NCBI GenBank assembly: GCA_020350205.1
Contig: CP070707.1
Location: 2,449,449 to 2,513,448, forward strand
DNA: 64,000 nt
Reading direction: 5' to 3'
DNA from: a bacterium
GTDB taxonomy: Bacteria; Calditrichota; Calditrichia; RBG-13-44-9
In this document: piece after piece, positions 27,490 to 36,620 of the stretch
Position numbering within the stretch: position 1 is the stretch's first letter
Layout of the letters: the number at the start of each line of letters is the position of its first letter
Program-made: the position numbers and the translations under genes
Notes under the pieces: model-generated
What the model saw: only the letters and a program-made list of their open reading frames with translations
What the model was told of the DNA's origin: nothing
The model's database searches: none

Positions 27490-27676
27490 AAAATTGGATC
27501 TTGTATGTTAAAAAAAATTTAGAAAAGAACATTTATTTTGTCAATTGTAAAATTTTTTAAAGATTGAATAATTTTTTGGATCAGCTATTATAAGGAAATT
27601 TTTGACGGTTTAAAAACAAAACTTTTTACTTTTTTGTACAACCTCTGGCGGACTTTTAGACAAAATATTACTTTTA

Positions 27677-27730
27677 AACAGTCACCGGTTTTGCTAAGTC
27701 ATTATAATTTTATGGCTTAGTTAAACTGTT
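27677..27730. promoter_or_regulatory. Nested inverted repeat upstream of the surface-protein cluster
   Basis: Inner arms CTAAGTCAT (27694-27702) and ATGGCTTAG (27712-27720) pair over 9 bp with one G-U type mismatch. Outer arms AACAGT (27677-27682) and ACTGTT (27725-27730) pair perfectly. It lies 21 bp before the -35 box at 27751, so it could be an operator. The rest of the 429-bp gap (27490-27918) is AT-rich without visible genes. Confidence 0.4.
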
Positions 27731-27750
27731 AAAATTTTCTTCTTTCAGTA

Positions 27751-27779
27751 TTGACAAAATCATCTCAGCATTGTATTTT
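27751..27779 (+). promoter_or_regulatory. Candidate promoter for the surface-protein cluster
   Basis: TTGACA (27751-27756), 17-bp spacer, TATTTT (27774-27779). It would start transcription near 27786 and leave a leader of about 130 nt before the ATG at 27919. Confidence 0.6.
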
Positions 27780-27918
27780 TTAGTGAATTTGTTTTGAGTG
27801 AAGCTTCGTATATTCTCCGATGCCATGATATTTTTCGACTAAATCTGCTCTATTTGCAAAGCTTCTCAATCTCCTGAATTGTCTTAAGTATAGTCTTTTA
27901 TATCGTTCCGGAACATTT

Positions 27919-30075
27919 ATGAACTATCAGTTACGATTCTTGCTGTTGACACTCCCAGTTTTACTAACCTCACTACTTTTATCACAAAATTTACCATCCG
28001 ACCCCCGATTTCTGAAACCGATGATCGATGACAATTCTCGTTTTACAACCACTGGAAATATTGGGATGACTATTACCAATTACGGGACATTTGGAGATGG
28101 TTTTGTTGAGCAGTCGCCAGTGGATCAACCTTCCTGTATATTTCCCAAAGGATCAGGCGTAGAACATATTTTTGTGGGCGGTCTGTGGGTAGGGGCTAAA
28201 ACCAGTACCGGTACCCGTGTTACAACGGGTGCCTTTAATATCCCGCGGCTGGGAGGCGTAAATGCCAACTTTGAATTTACCAATACCGCAGAATTGACAG
28301 ACCGGGTCATAGAATCCTCCTCCCTGGAGGATAACAAATATTATGCTCCCAGTGCTGTAAGCCACCAGGATTTCAAATGTGAATTTACAGACACCAATAT
28401 TACCGTTCCGGGGACCACCATCCCCATTCCGTATCATCAACCTCTGGGTATAGCTGTACACCTTGAAACCTACGCCTGGAATTATCCGTTTGCAGATGCT
28501 TTTGTCATATTCAACTATACCTTGACCAATGTCGGTTATGCCGGTCAGCAGGATACCCTGAAAGATATGCATGTCGGGATGTGGGCCGATTTAGTAGTCA
28601 GAAATACTAATATTACACCGCCCCGGGTGGGTTCTCCTTTTTACCTGTATGCGGGGGTGGGTTATGTTGATAACGATTCCCTGAAAATGGTTTACTGCTA
28701 TGATCACAGTGGTGATCGCGGATTCAGTAACAGTTATGTGGCCATGGCCTTAATGGGTGCTGATCCGGTTCGGAATGATCCACTCTATCAACGGGAAGCT
28801 ACCCACCAGTGGTGGTTGTTTTCCGGCGGTGATACGGATGAGGATCGTGCCCCGGCAGATGAAGCCAGCCGCTATGCCCGAATGGAAACGTCCATGATGG
28901 AAAATTATTTTGTGGCCAATATTTTTCAAAAACCCGGTAACCGCATGAGTCTCATATCTACCGGGCCTTTTGCAACCTTACCACCGGATTCTTCAATTAA
29001 TGTGGTATATGCGGTGGTCTGTGCCAAAGAGTTTGGAAGTGATAACGACATTCCGGCGAATCGTGACAGTGAAAAAGTGAAGAAAAATCTATTCGAAAAT
29101 ACCGCCTGGGCCTACCGGGCCTATTATGGGGAGGATACCAATCGCAATGGTATCCTGGATTATGTGGGCACGGATTCAACCGAGGATGTGATTCCAAACG
29201 GCATTCTCGATCGATATATTTTGCCGACTCCCCCGACCCCACCCAGACTGAAGGTCATTCCGGGTGATGCAAAAGTCACCCTGCGCTGGGACCAACGGTC
29301 CGAGGAATCGATTGATCTGATATCAAAATTACGAGATTTTGAAGGATTCCGCGTTTACCGATCTTTTCTGGGGGATGATAGATCTCCCGAAGGAATACTC
29401 AATAATATGCAACTCATCAGGGAATATGATATAAAAGACCAGCTTTTTTATGATACCGGACTGGACAGTATCCGTCTCGAAAATCCCATTCAGGAGATAG
29501 AAATAAATCCTGAAACCGGGCTGCTGGATACGATACTCTATACCTATGAGCTGGTAATTGATAATCTGCATAACGGTTGGCAATATGCGTTTGCAGTCAG
29601 TGCCTTCGATAGTGGTGATCAGAAAATAAATCTGCCGAGTTTAGAAAGCAGTAAATTACAAAATTCCGAGATTATTATTCCGGGCACCCCTCCCATGCCG
29701 GCTACAGAGAGAAGAAAAGTTGGCGTGTATCCCAATCCTTATCGGGCCAATGCACTCTGGGATGGAGGATTTGAAAGGGAGAGAAAGATTGTATTTTTTA
29801 ATCTTCCTGCCCGGTGTGAGGTTCGAATTTATACTCTCGCGGGTGACATGGTGGACCAGTTCACCCATGAATCAACAAACTATGACGGTAAAGATATTAA
29901 GTGGTTCAGAGAATTTTCCCCCACGGATAAATCACCGATATTCTCGGGGGGAGAGCATGCCTGGGATCTGGTCACCAATAATGATCAGGCACTCGCCACG
30001 GGATTATATCTCTTTACGGTTAAGGATTTGGAGAATGGAGAGATTTTAAAGGGGAAATTTGTGGTAATTAAATAA
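27919..30075 (+). CDS. Large secreted protein with Fn3-like domain and sorting-type C-terminal beta-sandwich
   Basis: A 718-residue exported protein: signal peptide (about 1-22), then an extended beta-rich region of unknown family (FTTTGNIGMTITNYGTFGDGF near the start), a fibronectin-III-like module near residues 440-590 (RLKVIPGDAKVTLRWDQR, then GFRVYRS), and a C-terminal domain from about residue 608 (VGVYPNPYRANA) ending in KGKFVVIK. The YPNP motif plus C-terminal beta-sandwich resembles FlgD-like/type IX sorting domains. First gene of a six-gene plus-strand run. No enzyme motif was recognised, so its job on the surface is unknown. Confidence 0.75.
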   Translation: MNYQLRFLLLTLPVLLTSLLLSQNLPSDPRFLKPMIDDNSRFTTTGNIGMTITNYGTFGDGFVEQSPVDQPSCIFPKGSGVEHIFVGGLWVGAKTSTGTRVTTGAFNIPRLGGVNANFEFTNTAELTDRVIESSSLEDNKYYAPSAVSHQDFKCEFTDTNITVPGTTIPIPYHQPLGIAVHLETYAWNYPFADAFVIFNYTLTNVGYAGQQDTLKDMHVGMWADLVVRNTNITPPRVGSPFYLYAGVGYVDNDSLKMVYCYDHSGDRGFSNSYVAMALMGADPVRNDPLYQREATHQWWLFSGGDTDEDRAPADEASRYARMETSMMENYFVANIFQKPGNRMSLISTGPFATLPPDSSINVVYAVVCAKEFGSDNDIPANRDSEKVKKNLFENTAWAYRAYYGEDTNRNGILDYVGTDSTEDVIPNGILDRYILPTPPTPPRLKVIPGDAKVTLRWDQRSEESIDLISKLRDFEGFRVYRSFLGDDRSPEGILNNMQLIREYDIKDQLFYDTGLDSIRLENPIQEIEINPETGLLDTILYTYELVIDNLHNGWQYAFAVSAFDSGDQKINLPSLESSKLQNSEIIIPGTPPMPATERRKVGVYPNPYRANALWDGGFERERKIVFFNLPARCEVRIYTLAGDMVDQFTHESTNYDGKDIKWFREFSPTDKSPIFSGGEHAWDLVTNNDQALATGLYLFTVKDLENGEILKGKFVVIK

Positions 30076-30122
30076 CAAATTTAAAAGGTATGATCATTTA
30101 ACTTTTTTTAGGAGGATGTCTT

Positions 30123-32126
30123 ATGAAATTATTGTTTACGATTGTCACAGTTTTCATTGTTTTACTGTTTCTGCCGGAAGCGAACTTTGCCCAGGCGGTT
30201 TATGACACGGTCTCGATTCATGATTTGCAATGGGTCCCCAATCCGGATTCTTCAGATGCCTCATTGTACTTAGGAGATACCGTAGTAGTAGGAGGGTATG
30301 TGCAGCATAGTCCCAGGGAATTGTGGGTCGGTGCCCGCTGGGCCTGCTATATTACCGACGGAACCCAGGATCCCTGGTCCGGTTTCTTCATCATCCAGGA
30401 TGATACTTTTGTGGTGAATACCCTATTCGGATTCGTGCAAGAAGGAGATTTTTGCTATTTTACTGGAAGGGTTGCTAGCTTTACCGGTCTAACTCAATTA
30501 AATTTACTCACCAATCCACCTGTCCCCATAACTATTGTCTCCAGCGGGAATCCCTTGCCGGATGTAAAGGTACTTACCTGTGTAGATTTGGAAACTCATG
30601 GAGCTGGAGAGCAGTGGGAATCCATGAAAGTCCGCATTGAGAATGCTTTGGTGACCAACAATAATTTCAGCGGCAATATTGCAGTTATTACGGATGGTAC
30701 CGGAAACGGTTATATCGATGACTATTTCTGGTATTACCGTAGTCAGTTTAATGCTGGCTTTAATCCCTGGCCTTCAAATAATACCAATCTGAATATTATT
30801 GGTTTTACCCGGGATGTGGGCTCTCCCTATTTTACAGTCAATCCACGGGATGATTCTTATTTTGAAATATTAACTAACCCACCAGTTATATCAGAGGATA
30901 TCATACGAAATCCGGGTGTTCCGCTCTCCACAGATAATGTAGTGGTATCCACTGAGATTGTGGATAATGGGTCGGTAGCCTCTGCCGAGCTTCTGTACAG
31001 TGTGAACTGGGGACCATTTAATACGGTCACGATGAGTATGACTACGGTGGATACCTTTGTGGCTACCATTCCTTCCCAGGCGAATAATGCCTATGTTCGT
31101 TATTTTATCAAAGCAACCGATAACGTGGGAGAAACCTCCCAACTGCCCGGCGATACTTCCCGGTATATCTTCAGCTATGTTATAAGGGATCAGGGATTGG
31201 ACATCAAGGATGTGCAGTATACCTGGGGATATCCGGATGACAGCTCGCCCTTTGAGGGATATGAAGTGACCCTGCAGGGAGTTGTGATGACAGATCCTGC
31301 AGATTGGACCGGTAATTATTATATCCAGGAAAAGGACAGCGCCTGGTATGGGATGTGGATCAGTGATCCGAATAACACACCCGTTCAAGGAGACTTGATT
31401 ACGGTTACCGGAGAAGTACAGGAGAATTTTGGGGTGACCCGTCTGCGAAATCTTTCAAATTATGCTGTGGTTACTCCGGGTGTAGGTGTTTTTAATCCGG
31501 TTACAGTAACGACCGGAGAAATCGGAACGGGTGGTGCCAATGCCGAGGCTTATGAGGATGTTTTAATCAGAGTCCTCAATGTTATTGTTACGGATCCGTT
31601 TCCGGATGCTCCCAGTAATTTTGGTGAATTTGAAATCGACGACAGTTCGGGTCCGGTGCGGGTAGATGATGCTTTCACCGCCTTTAACGGTAACCAGGAT
31701 TCCACTTTTCAGCAGAATGATACCATCGAACAGCTCATTGGTATGCACTATTACAGTTTTGGAGATTACAAAATCCTGCCCCGCAATAATAATGATATCA
31801 TTGGTCATGTTTCGGTAGGAATTGAGGATGAATTAGAGCAAATTGCCCAGCAATTTACTTTGTCCCAAAACTATCCCAATCCGTTTAATCCGGTTACCCA
31901 CATTACATTTAATGCACCCAAAACAACCCAGGTAAAAATAGCCGTCTATGATATTCTGGGAAGACAGGTTAAAGTTCTTTACAATGCGGTAGCGCCGGCA
32001 GGTAGTCATACCATTAGCTGGGATGCTACTAAGGAAGCAGGCACTCCGCTTGGTTCGGGTATATATTTCTATCAGCTACAGAGTGAAAATGTGACCCTGA
32101 GTAAAAAAATGATTCTTGTTAAGTAA
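30123..32126 (+). CDS. Secreted protein with OB-fold-like repeats and type IX (Por) sorting domain
   Basis: A 667-residue protein with signal peptide (1-24, ending FAQA). It has beta-rich domains resembling OB-folds (about 25-240 and 350-560; the second contains VTLQGVVMTDPADWTGNYYIQE), with an Ig-like section (about 255-345) between them. It ends with a clear sorting domain from about residue 577: SQNYPNPFNPVTHITF, then VYDILGRQVKVLYN, SGIYFYQL and a basic KKMILVK end. OB-like modules of this kind occur in secreted nuclease-associated proteins, but no nuclease motif is present. GGAGGATGTCTT precedes the ATG. A strong hairpin follows at 32145-32180. Confidence 0.8.
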   Translation: MKLLFTIVTVFIVLLFLPEANFAQAVYDTVSIHDLQWVPNPDSSDASLYLGDTVVVGGYVQHSPRELWVGARWACYITDGTQDPWSGFFIIQDDTFVVNTLFGFVQEGDFCYFTGRVASFTGLTQLNLLTNPPVPITIVSSGNPLPDVKVLTCVDLETHGAGEQWESMKVRIENALVTNNNFSGNIAVITDGTGNGYIDDYFWYYRSQFNAGFNPWPSNNTNLNIIGFTRDVGSPYFTVNPRDDSYFEILTNPPVISEDIIRNPGVPLSTDNVVVSTEIVDNGSVASAELLYSVNWGPFNTVTMSMTTVDTFVATIPSQANNAYVRYFIKATDNVGETSQLPGDTSRYIFSYVIRDQGLDIKDVQYTWGYPDDSSPFEGYEVTLQGVVMTDPADWTGNYYIQEKDSAWYGMWISDPNNTPVQGDLITVTGEVQENFGVTRLRNLSNYAVVTPGVGVFNPVTVTTGEIGTGGANAEAYEDVLIRVLNVIVTDPFPDAPSNFGEFEIDDSSGPVRVDDAFTAFNGNQDSTFQQNDTIEQLIGMHYYSFGDYKILPRNNNDIIGHVSVGIEDELEQIAQQFTLSQNYPNPFNPVTHITFNAPKTTQVKIAVYDILGRQVKVLYNAVAPAGSHTISWDATKEAGTPLGSGIYFYQLQSENVTLSKKMILVK

Positions 32127-32144
32127 AGTAGGGTACTGGCAATA

Positions 32145-32180
32145 ATACATACAGGCAGCCGTGAAGCTGCCTGGATGTAT
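32145..32180 (+). other. Strong hairpin after the sorting-domain gene, without a U-tract
   Basis: A 15-bp stem (32145-32159 with 32166-32180, one mismatch, 6-nt loop) in the 195-bp gap before the lipoprotein gene. The following bases are CATGTATAAATG, so it is not a standard terminator. It may protect the upstream transcript's 3' end or reduce downstream expression. Confidence 0.6.
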
Positions 32181-32321
32181 CATGTATAAATGTTCTAAAA
32201 AGCTCTATGGTTACTTCTTTTCAATGAAGTCGGTTGGATAGGAGTATATCTGTTATGACGATTAGTTCACTTTAGGTACTGTGGAAATTCTGGAATTCTA
32301 ATTTAACTAGAAGAACCTGAT

Positions 32322-33737
32322 ATGGTTTTTATCCCTGAACATAAACTTTTGTGGCTCGTGGCGATTTTCATGCTCTTCCTGTCCTGTGAAGAAAAAAAGG
32401 TTAACAATCCGCTGCAGAATCTCCCTCCCGAGACGGACGTTTTCGTCTCTTCCCAGGATACCCTCAATTATACCCGGAGCACCCAGCATATTTTCTGGGA
32501 TGGCCGCGACCCAGATGGTTTTGTAACTGGGTTTTATTATACCTGGATCGTAAATCCGCAACCTTCGGATTGGACATTTACTACTGACCGCTCAAAGGTC
32601 TTTCCTTTAAAAATAACCGGTGTGGATACGATTTATCTGTTCCAGGTGAAAGCGGTGGATGATGAAGGTCTGGAAGATCCTACACCGGCCAGACAAAATT
32701 TCCCCATTCGCAATTCAGCACCGGAATTAAAATGGACGCTGGCCAGCCTGATTCCTGATACCACTTTTACAGTGGCGACTTTCATCTGGGATGTCTTCGA
32801 TCTGGACGGTGATTCGACCATCGACTATTTTGAGTATACACTGGATGATGATACCCTGAACTGGAATATTATTCCCGGGTATCTTCGATCTTTAACTCTC
32901 AATGCGGACAGTGGTTTGACGGAGGGAGAACACTCCTTTACCATTCGCGCGGTGGATATTGCTGGTGCCAAGAGTGAAACGCTCCGTATGCCTGAGAATC
33001 CCGGAGCTACCTGGTATGTCAAAGAACCGCGGGGTCGGTATCTGCTGATTGATGATTTTGAAAATGAGAGCACTACAGTGGGTTTTCCGGATGCGTACTA
33101 TAAAGGAATGATGGAACGAGTAATGGTTCCCCGAGGAGAAAATTACAGCTACTGGAATATTGAGGATTTATTTCCGGCATCCAATGAACAATTTACCCAA
33201 ACCATGAATCTCTTCGACTATGTGATCTGGTATACCGATATTTCCCGTGAAACAGATGATCATTTTATCACCGCCCAGGTCGCAGTTCCTAAATTTTTGA
33301 ATCGTGCGCCCCGGGAAGGGGGAAAAATTATTTACAGTACCATGTTCGATCAGAATTTTGGGGTGCTGGGGAGTCCGCTGGCCTTTACGCCGGTAAGTTC
33401 TCTGAGTAGCGAAGATTATCGTTGTTTCCCGGGAAATATCTATAATCCGGATACCCTGTTTTACACGGCTTTTCCAAATATTGCAACACTACCGATACTG
33501 AAAGTATCTGAATTTTTTGTAGGCATAAAGGCCCTGATCCCGAAAACCACTGCTGTTCCTATCTATCGGTTTCAGAATCCCTCTCCACCTAATGATACAC
33601 CGCTTTTCATTATCGTTGGAAGGAATGATAATTCGGGGCTGTACGATTTTGTATTTTCAGCCACACCATTACACCAGTTGAAAGCGAACAATAACCTGGA
33701 TGACTTTTTTGATATCATTTTAAATGAAATTTTTTAA
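32322..33737 (+). CDS. Outer-membrane or periplasmic lipoprotein with Fn3-like domains
   Basis: A 471-residue lipoprotein: hydrophobic N-terminus with lipobox LFLSC (Cys at residue 22), followed by PPETDVFVSSQDTLNYTRS and two Fn3/cadherin-like beta domains (about 35-230) with 'WDGRDPDGFVTGF' and 'DLDGDSTIDYF' repeats. The second half (about 240-471) begins GRYLLIDDFENEST and resembles Rossmann-like extracellular domains with an ending LDDFFDIILNEIF; its function is unrecognised. It lies 15 bp before the TonB-dependent receptor, which suggests a partner of that receptor, although it does not resemble SusD. Confidence 0.75.
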   Translation: MVFIPEHKLLWLVAIFMLFLSCEEKKVNNPLQNLPPETDVFVSSQDTLNYTRSTQHIFWDGRDPDGFVTGFYYTWIVNPQPSDWTFTTDRSKVFPLKITGVDTIYLFQVKAVDDEGLEDPTPARQNFPIRNSAPELKWTLASLIPDTTFTVATFIWDVFDLDGDSTIDYFEYTLDDDTLNWNIIPGYLRSLTLNADSGLTEGEHSFTIRAVDIAGAKSETLRMPENPGATWYVKEPRGRYLLIDDFENESTTVGFPDAYYKGMMERVMVPRGENYSYWNIEDLFPASNEQFTQTMNLFDYVIWYTDISRETDDHFITAQVAVPKFLNRAPREGGKIIYSTMFDQNFGVLGSPLAFTPVSSLSSEDYRCFPGNIYNPDTLFYTAFPNIATLPILKVSEFFVGIKALIPKTTAVPIYRFQNPSPPNDTPLFIIVGRNDNSGLYDFVFSATPLHQLKANNNLDDFFDIILNEIF

Positions 33738-33752
33738 ACCTTATTTCTTTGT

Positions 33753-36602
33753 ATGAAGAAAACTATTGCTGTCATTTTATTTTTCCTGATTCTGTTTAAT
33801 CTGCTTTTAGCCCAGGAAGACACTCGGGGATCCATGAAAGGAATCGTTACTGATTCCCAGAGTGGTGAGCCGTTGATCGGGGTTAACATCGTGGTACTGG
33901 GCACTTATCTGGGTGCCTCCAGTGATGAAGATGGTTTTTATCTTATATCCGAAGTAAAATCGGGTGAATATACCCTGGAGGTAAGTTACATCGGATATAA
34001 AGTAGTCCGAAGAACGGGGGTACGGCTAAATCCCGGGGAAGCTGTTACCCTGAACTTTGAGCTGGAATCAACCGCTCTGGCTCTGGGGCAGGAAATTGTG
34101 GTTATCGGAGAAAAACCGCTCATACAATTTGATGAAACCAGTACCACCCGCAGCATGACCAGCCAGGATATAGCCAATCAGACATTTGATAATGTGAAGG
34201 CAGTGGTTTCTACCCAGGTGGGGATTGTGGAGCAGGATGACCAGATCCATATCCGCGGGGGCAGAACCTATGAAGCTCAGTATTTACTGGATGGAATATC
34301 CGTGCAGGACCCGCTCTCCGGAACTGGTTTCGGATTGAATATCAGCGCTAATGCCATTGAGGAGGTAAACGTCATTACCGGCGGATTTAATGCGGAATAT
34401 GGTCAGGCCACCTCAGGGGTGATCAGTGTACGTACCAAGTCCGGTTCAGACCGCTATGAAGGATTTGCTTCCTATAAGAGTGATCATCTGGGTCTCTTTC
34501 AGGATCAATCCTGGAGCTTCAACAGCGACATCCTGGAGTTTAATTTAAGCGGACCGGAACCGCTTACCAGCTACGCCCTGAAGGGACTTAATCTTAAAAT
34601 ACCGGGTCGGATCTACTTTTTCGGAAATTTTTATACTCATCTGGCAGACGATTATACCCGCAGAACGGCCACCCAGCTTTACTCCTCAATCGCTCCCACC
34701 ATGACACTGTTTGGCCGGGATGTACTCACGCCGACTTCACTGGCCCCTCGCCAGAACAACAACTGGTCGGGATTGTTCAAACTGACCTGGAAAATGAATC
34801 CGACTCAGGAATTGATATTTTCCTATAATCGTTCCATCAGTATTAATCAGAATACCCAGGCCCTGCAAACCAACCTGGAGTATGTGGAACCCGGTCCTGG
34901 ATTCCCCTACGACTATTCAATGAATCTGGATATATTTAACACCTATACGCATGATAATGAAAAGATTTCATTTCAATGGCGGCAGACTTTAAATAACACC
35001 ACTTTTTATGAGTTACAACTGAGTCAATACTGGGCACATTTACGATCAGACTGGAATGGGGAGCACTGGTCGGTTTATGGCCAGCCCATCGATGTGGCCC
35101 GTCTGCCGGTACAATATTACATCCCCCGCAATGATTCTACCAAAGTGCGGGTGATCCCGGGTGACGGTTTCTACGATTACGGAAATGCCTCATTCTGGCA
35201 CGACCATTATATAGAATGGTACACTTTTAAGGGAGATTTTACCAAGCTGTTTGGCAACATTCATACCTTGAAAGCCGGAATTGAAACCTCCTTCAAGGAG
35301 ATGCAAATGATTGATATTGTAGATCCCTATTTAGAAGGAGGATTTGGATCTACCCAGGATATCTATCGGGTATTTCCGGCAGATGGAGCCCTGTACGCCC
35401 AGGATAATATCAAATTCGAAGGTTTTTACCTCAATGTGGGGGCCCGGCTGGATTACTGGATGCCCGGAGAATTGGTAGATGAAGCCGTTGAAGATACCAC
35501 CAACTTGCTCACTCCGGAAATGAGGCAGGGTTATCTGGATAATACCTACGAGCTGTTTGGACACCGTTTTAAAATGCGCATCATGCCCCGGGTGGCGGTC
35601 TCACATCCAGTCTCAGACAATCTGATGCTGTTTTTTAATTATGGCCATTTTTCCAAACTCCCCAAACCCCAATTTGTCTATGCTAAGCTTGCAGGTGTCA
35701 GTTCCAAATCAGCCTATCAGAAATTTGGAAATCCGAACCTCAACCCTGAAACGTCTGTTAAATATGAACTTGGGTTCAGATATAAACTAAATAAAAACAA
35801 TGTCTTTAACCTTACGACATACTATACCGATATTTTTGATTATGTTCAAACCACCACAATTCGGGGAATTCCAAGAGTTGGTTCTGCTATTTTCTATATC
35901 AACCTGGATTATGCCCGATCTCGTGGAATTGAAGGTGAATTCCGAACCCGCATGGGCACCTATTTTTCGGGTGTGATCAACGGATCATTTGCACTCACCA
36001 CCACCAAATCGTCTTCCCCGGATATTGGACTACTGGTCGCCCAGGGAAGTATTGACGAGGAACCGATTAAAGAATCCTATGCGCAGTGGGACAGACCCTG
36101 GCAAATTTCGTTCAATCTGAACTTTAATGTTCCCAAGGGCAGGGCACCCAGATTATTGGGGATTAAAATTCTGGATGACTGGAATCTCAATTTTAGATGG
36201 TTCGGAATGGCCGGCAGACGATTTACACCAGCAGAGTTTAATTATTATCAGCCGGAAGACGGAAGGCCCGTTTATACCCTCGCCATTGATCAGAGCCTTC
36301 GGTATAGCGAGCTTGGACGATACTGGCAATGGGCAGATCTGAGCTTTCGTAAATTTTTTGAGATATATAGGATTCGCTACATTTTCAGTATCGAAGTGAC
36401 AAATATTTTTAATTCCCAGAATGCCAATATTATTAATAATGTGACTGGAAGTGCCTATGAATATGGTGATCCGACGCCGCTGAGTTGGAATGATCCGCTG
36501 TACCCGGATCGTTTTTATCCCATATCCAGTCCGTTCCCTTTTAATCCGGCCAGATACCGGGAATCGCGGCAAATTCGGTTTGGCATATCACTGGAATTCT
36601 GA
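33753..36602 (+). CDS. TonB-dependent outer-membrane receptor with CarboxypepD-regulatory-like domain
   Basis: A 949-residue receptor: signal peptide (1-20, ending LLAQ), carboxypeptidase-regulatory-like domain (about 25-110, GIVTDSQSGEPLIGVNIVVLGT), plug (about 125-230, with IHIRGGRTYEAQYLLDGISVQDP and ITGGFNAEYGQATSGVISVRTKSG), and a beta-barrel ending GISLEF. No Shine-Dalgarno site is visible before the ATG. It lies between a lipoprotein and a PorV-like protein, which suggests a substrate or export role tied to the cluster. The ligand is unknown. Confidence 0.92.
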   Translation: MKKTIAVILFFLILFNLLLAQEDTRGSMKGIVTDSQSGEPLIGVNIVVLGTYLGASSDEDGFYLISEVKSGEYTLEVSYIGYKVVRRTGVRLNPGEAVTLNFELESTALALGQEIVVIGEKPLIQFDETSTTRSMTSQDIANQTFDNVKAVVSTQVGIVEQDDQIHIRGGRTYEAQYLLDGISVQDPLSGTGFGLNISANAIEEVNVITGGFNAEYGQATSGVISVRTKSGSDRYEGFASYKSDHLGLFQDQSWSFNSDILEFNLSGPEPLTSYALKGLNLKIPGRIYFFGNFYTHLADDYTRRTATQLYSSIAPTMTLFGRDVLTPTSLAPRQNNNWSGLFKLTWKMNPTQELIFSYNRSISINQNTQALQTNLEYVEPGPGFPYDYSMNLDIFNTYTHDNEKISFQWRQTLNNTTFYELQLSQYWAHLRSDWNGEHWSVYGQPIDVARLPVQYYIPRNDSTKVRVIPGDGFYDYGNASFWHDHYIEWYTFKGDFTKLFGNIHTLKAGIETSFKEMQMIDIVDPYLEGGFGSTQDIYRVFPADGALYAQDNIKFEGFYLNVGARLDYWMPGELVDEAVEDTTNLLTPEMRQGYLDNTYELFGHRFKMRIMPRVAVSHPVSDNLMLFFNYGHFSKLPKPQFVYAKLAGVSSKSAYQKFGNPNLNPETSVKYELGFRYKLNKNNVFNLTTYYTDIFDYVQTTTIRGIPRVGSAIFYINLDYARSRGIEGEFRTRMGTYFSGVINGSFALTTTKSSSPDIGLLVAQGSIDEEPIKESYAQWDRPWQISFNLNFNVPKGRAPRLLGIKILDDWNLNFRWFGMAGRRFTPAEFNYYQPEDGRPVYTLAIDQSLRYSELGRYWQWADLSFRKFFEIYRIRYIFSIEVTNIFNSQNANIINNVTGSAYEYGDPTPLSWNDPLYPDRFYPISSPFPFNPARYRESRQIRFGISLEF

Positions 36603-36620
36603 TTGTAACCGGAGCAATAT

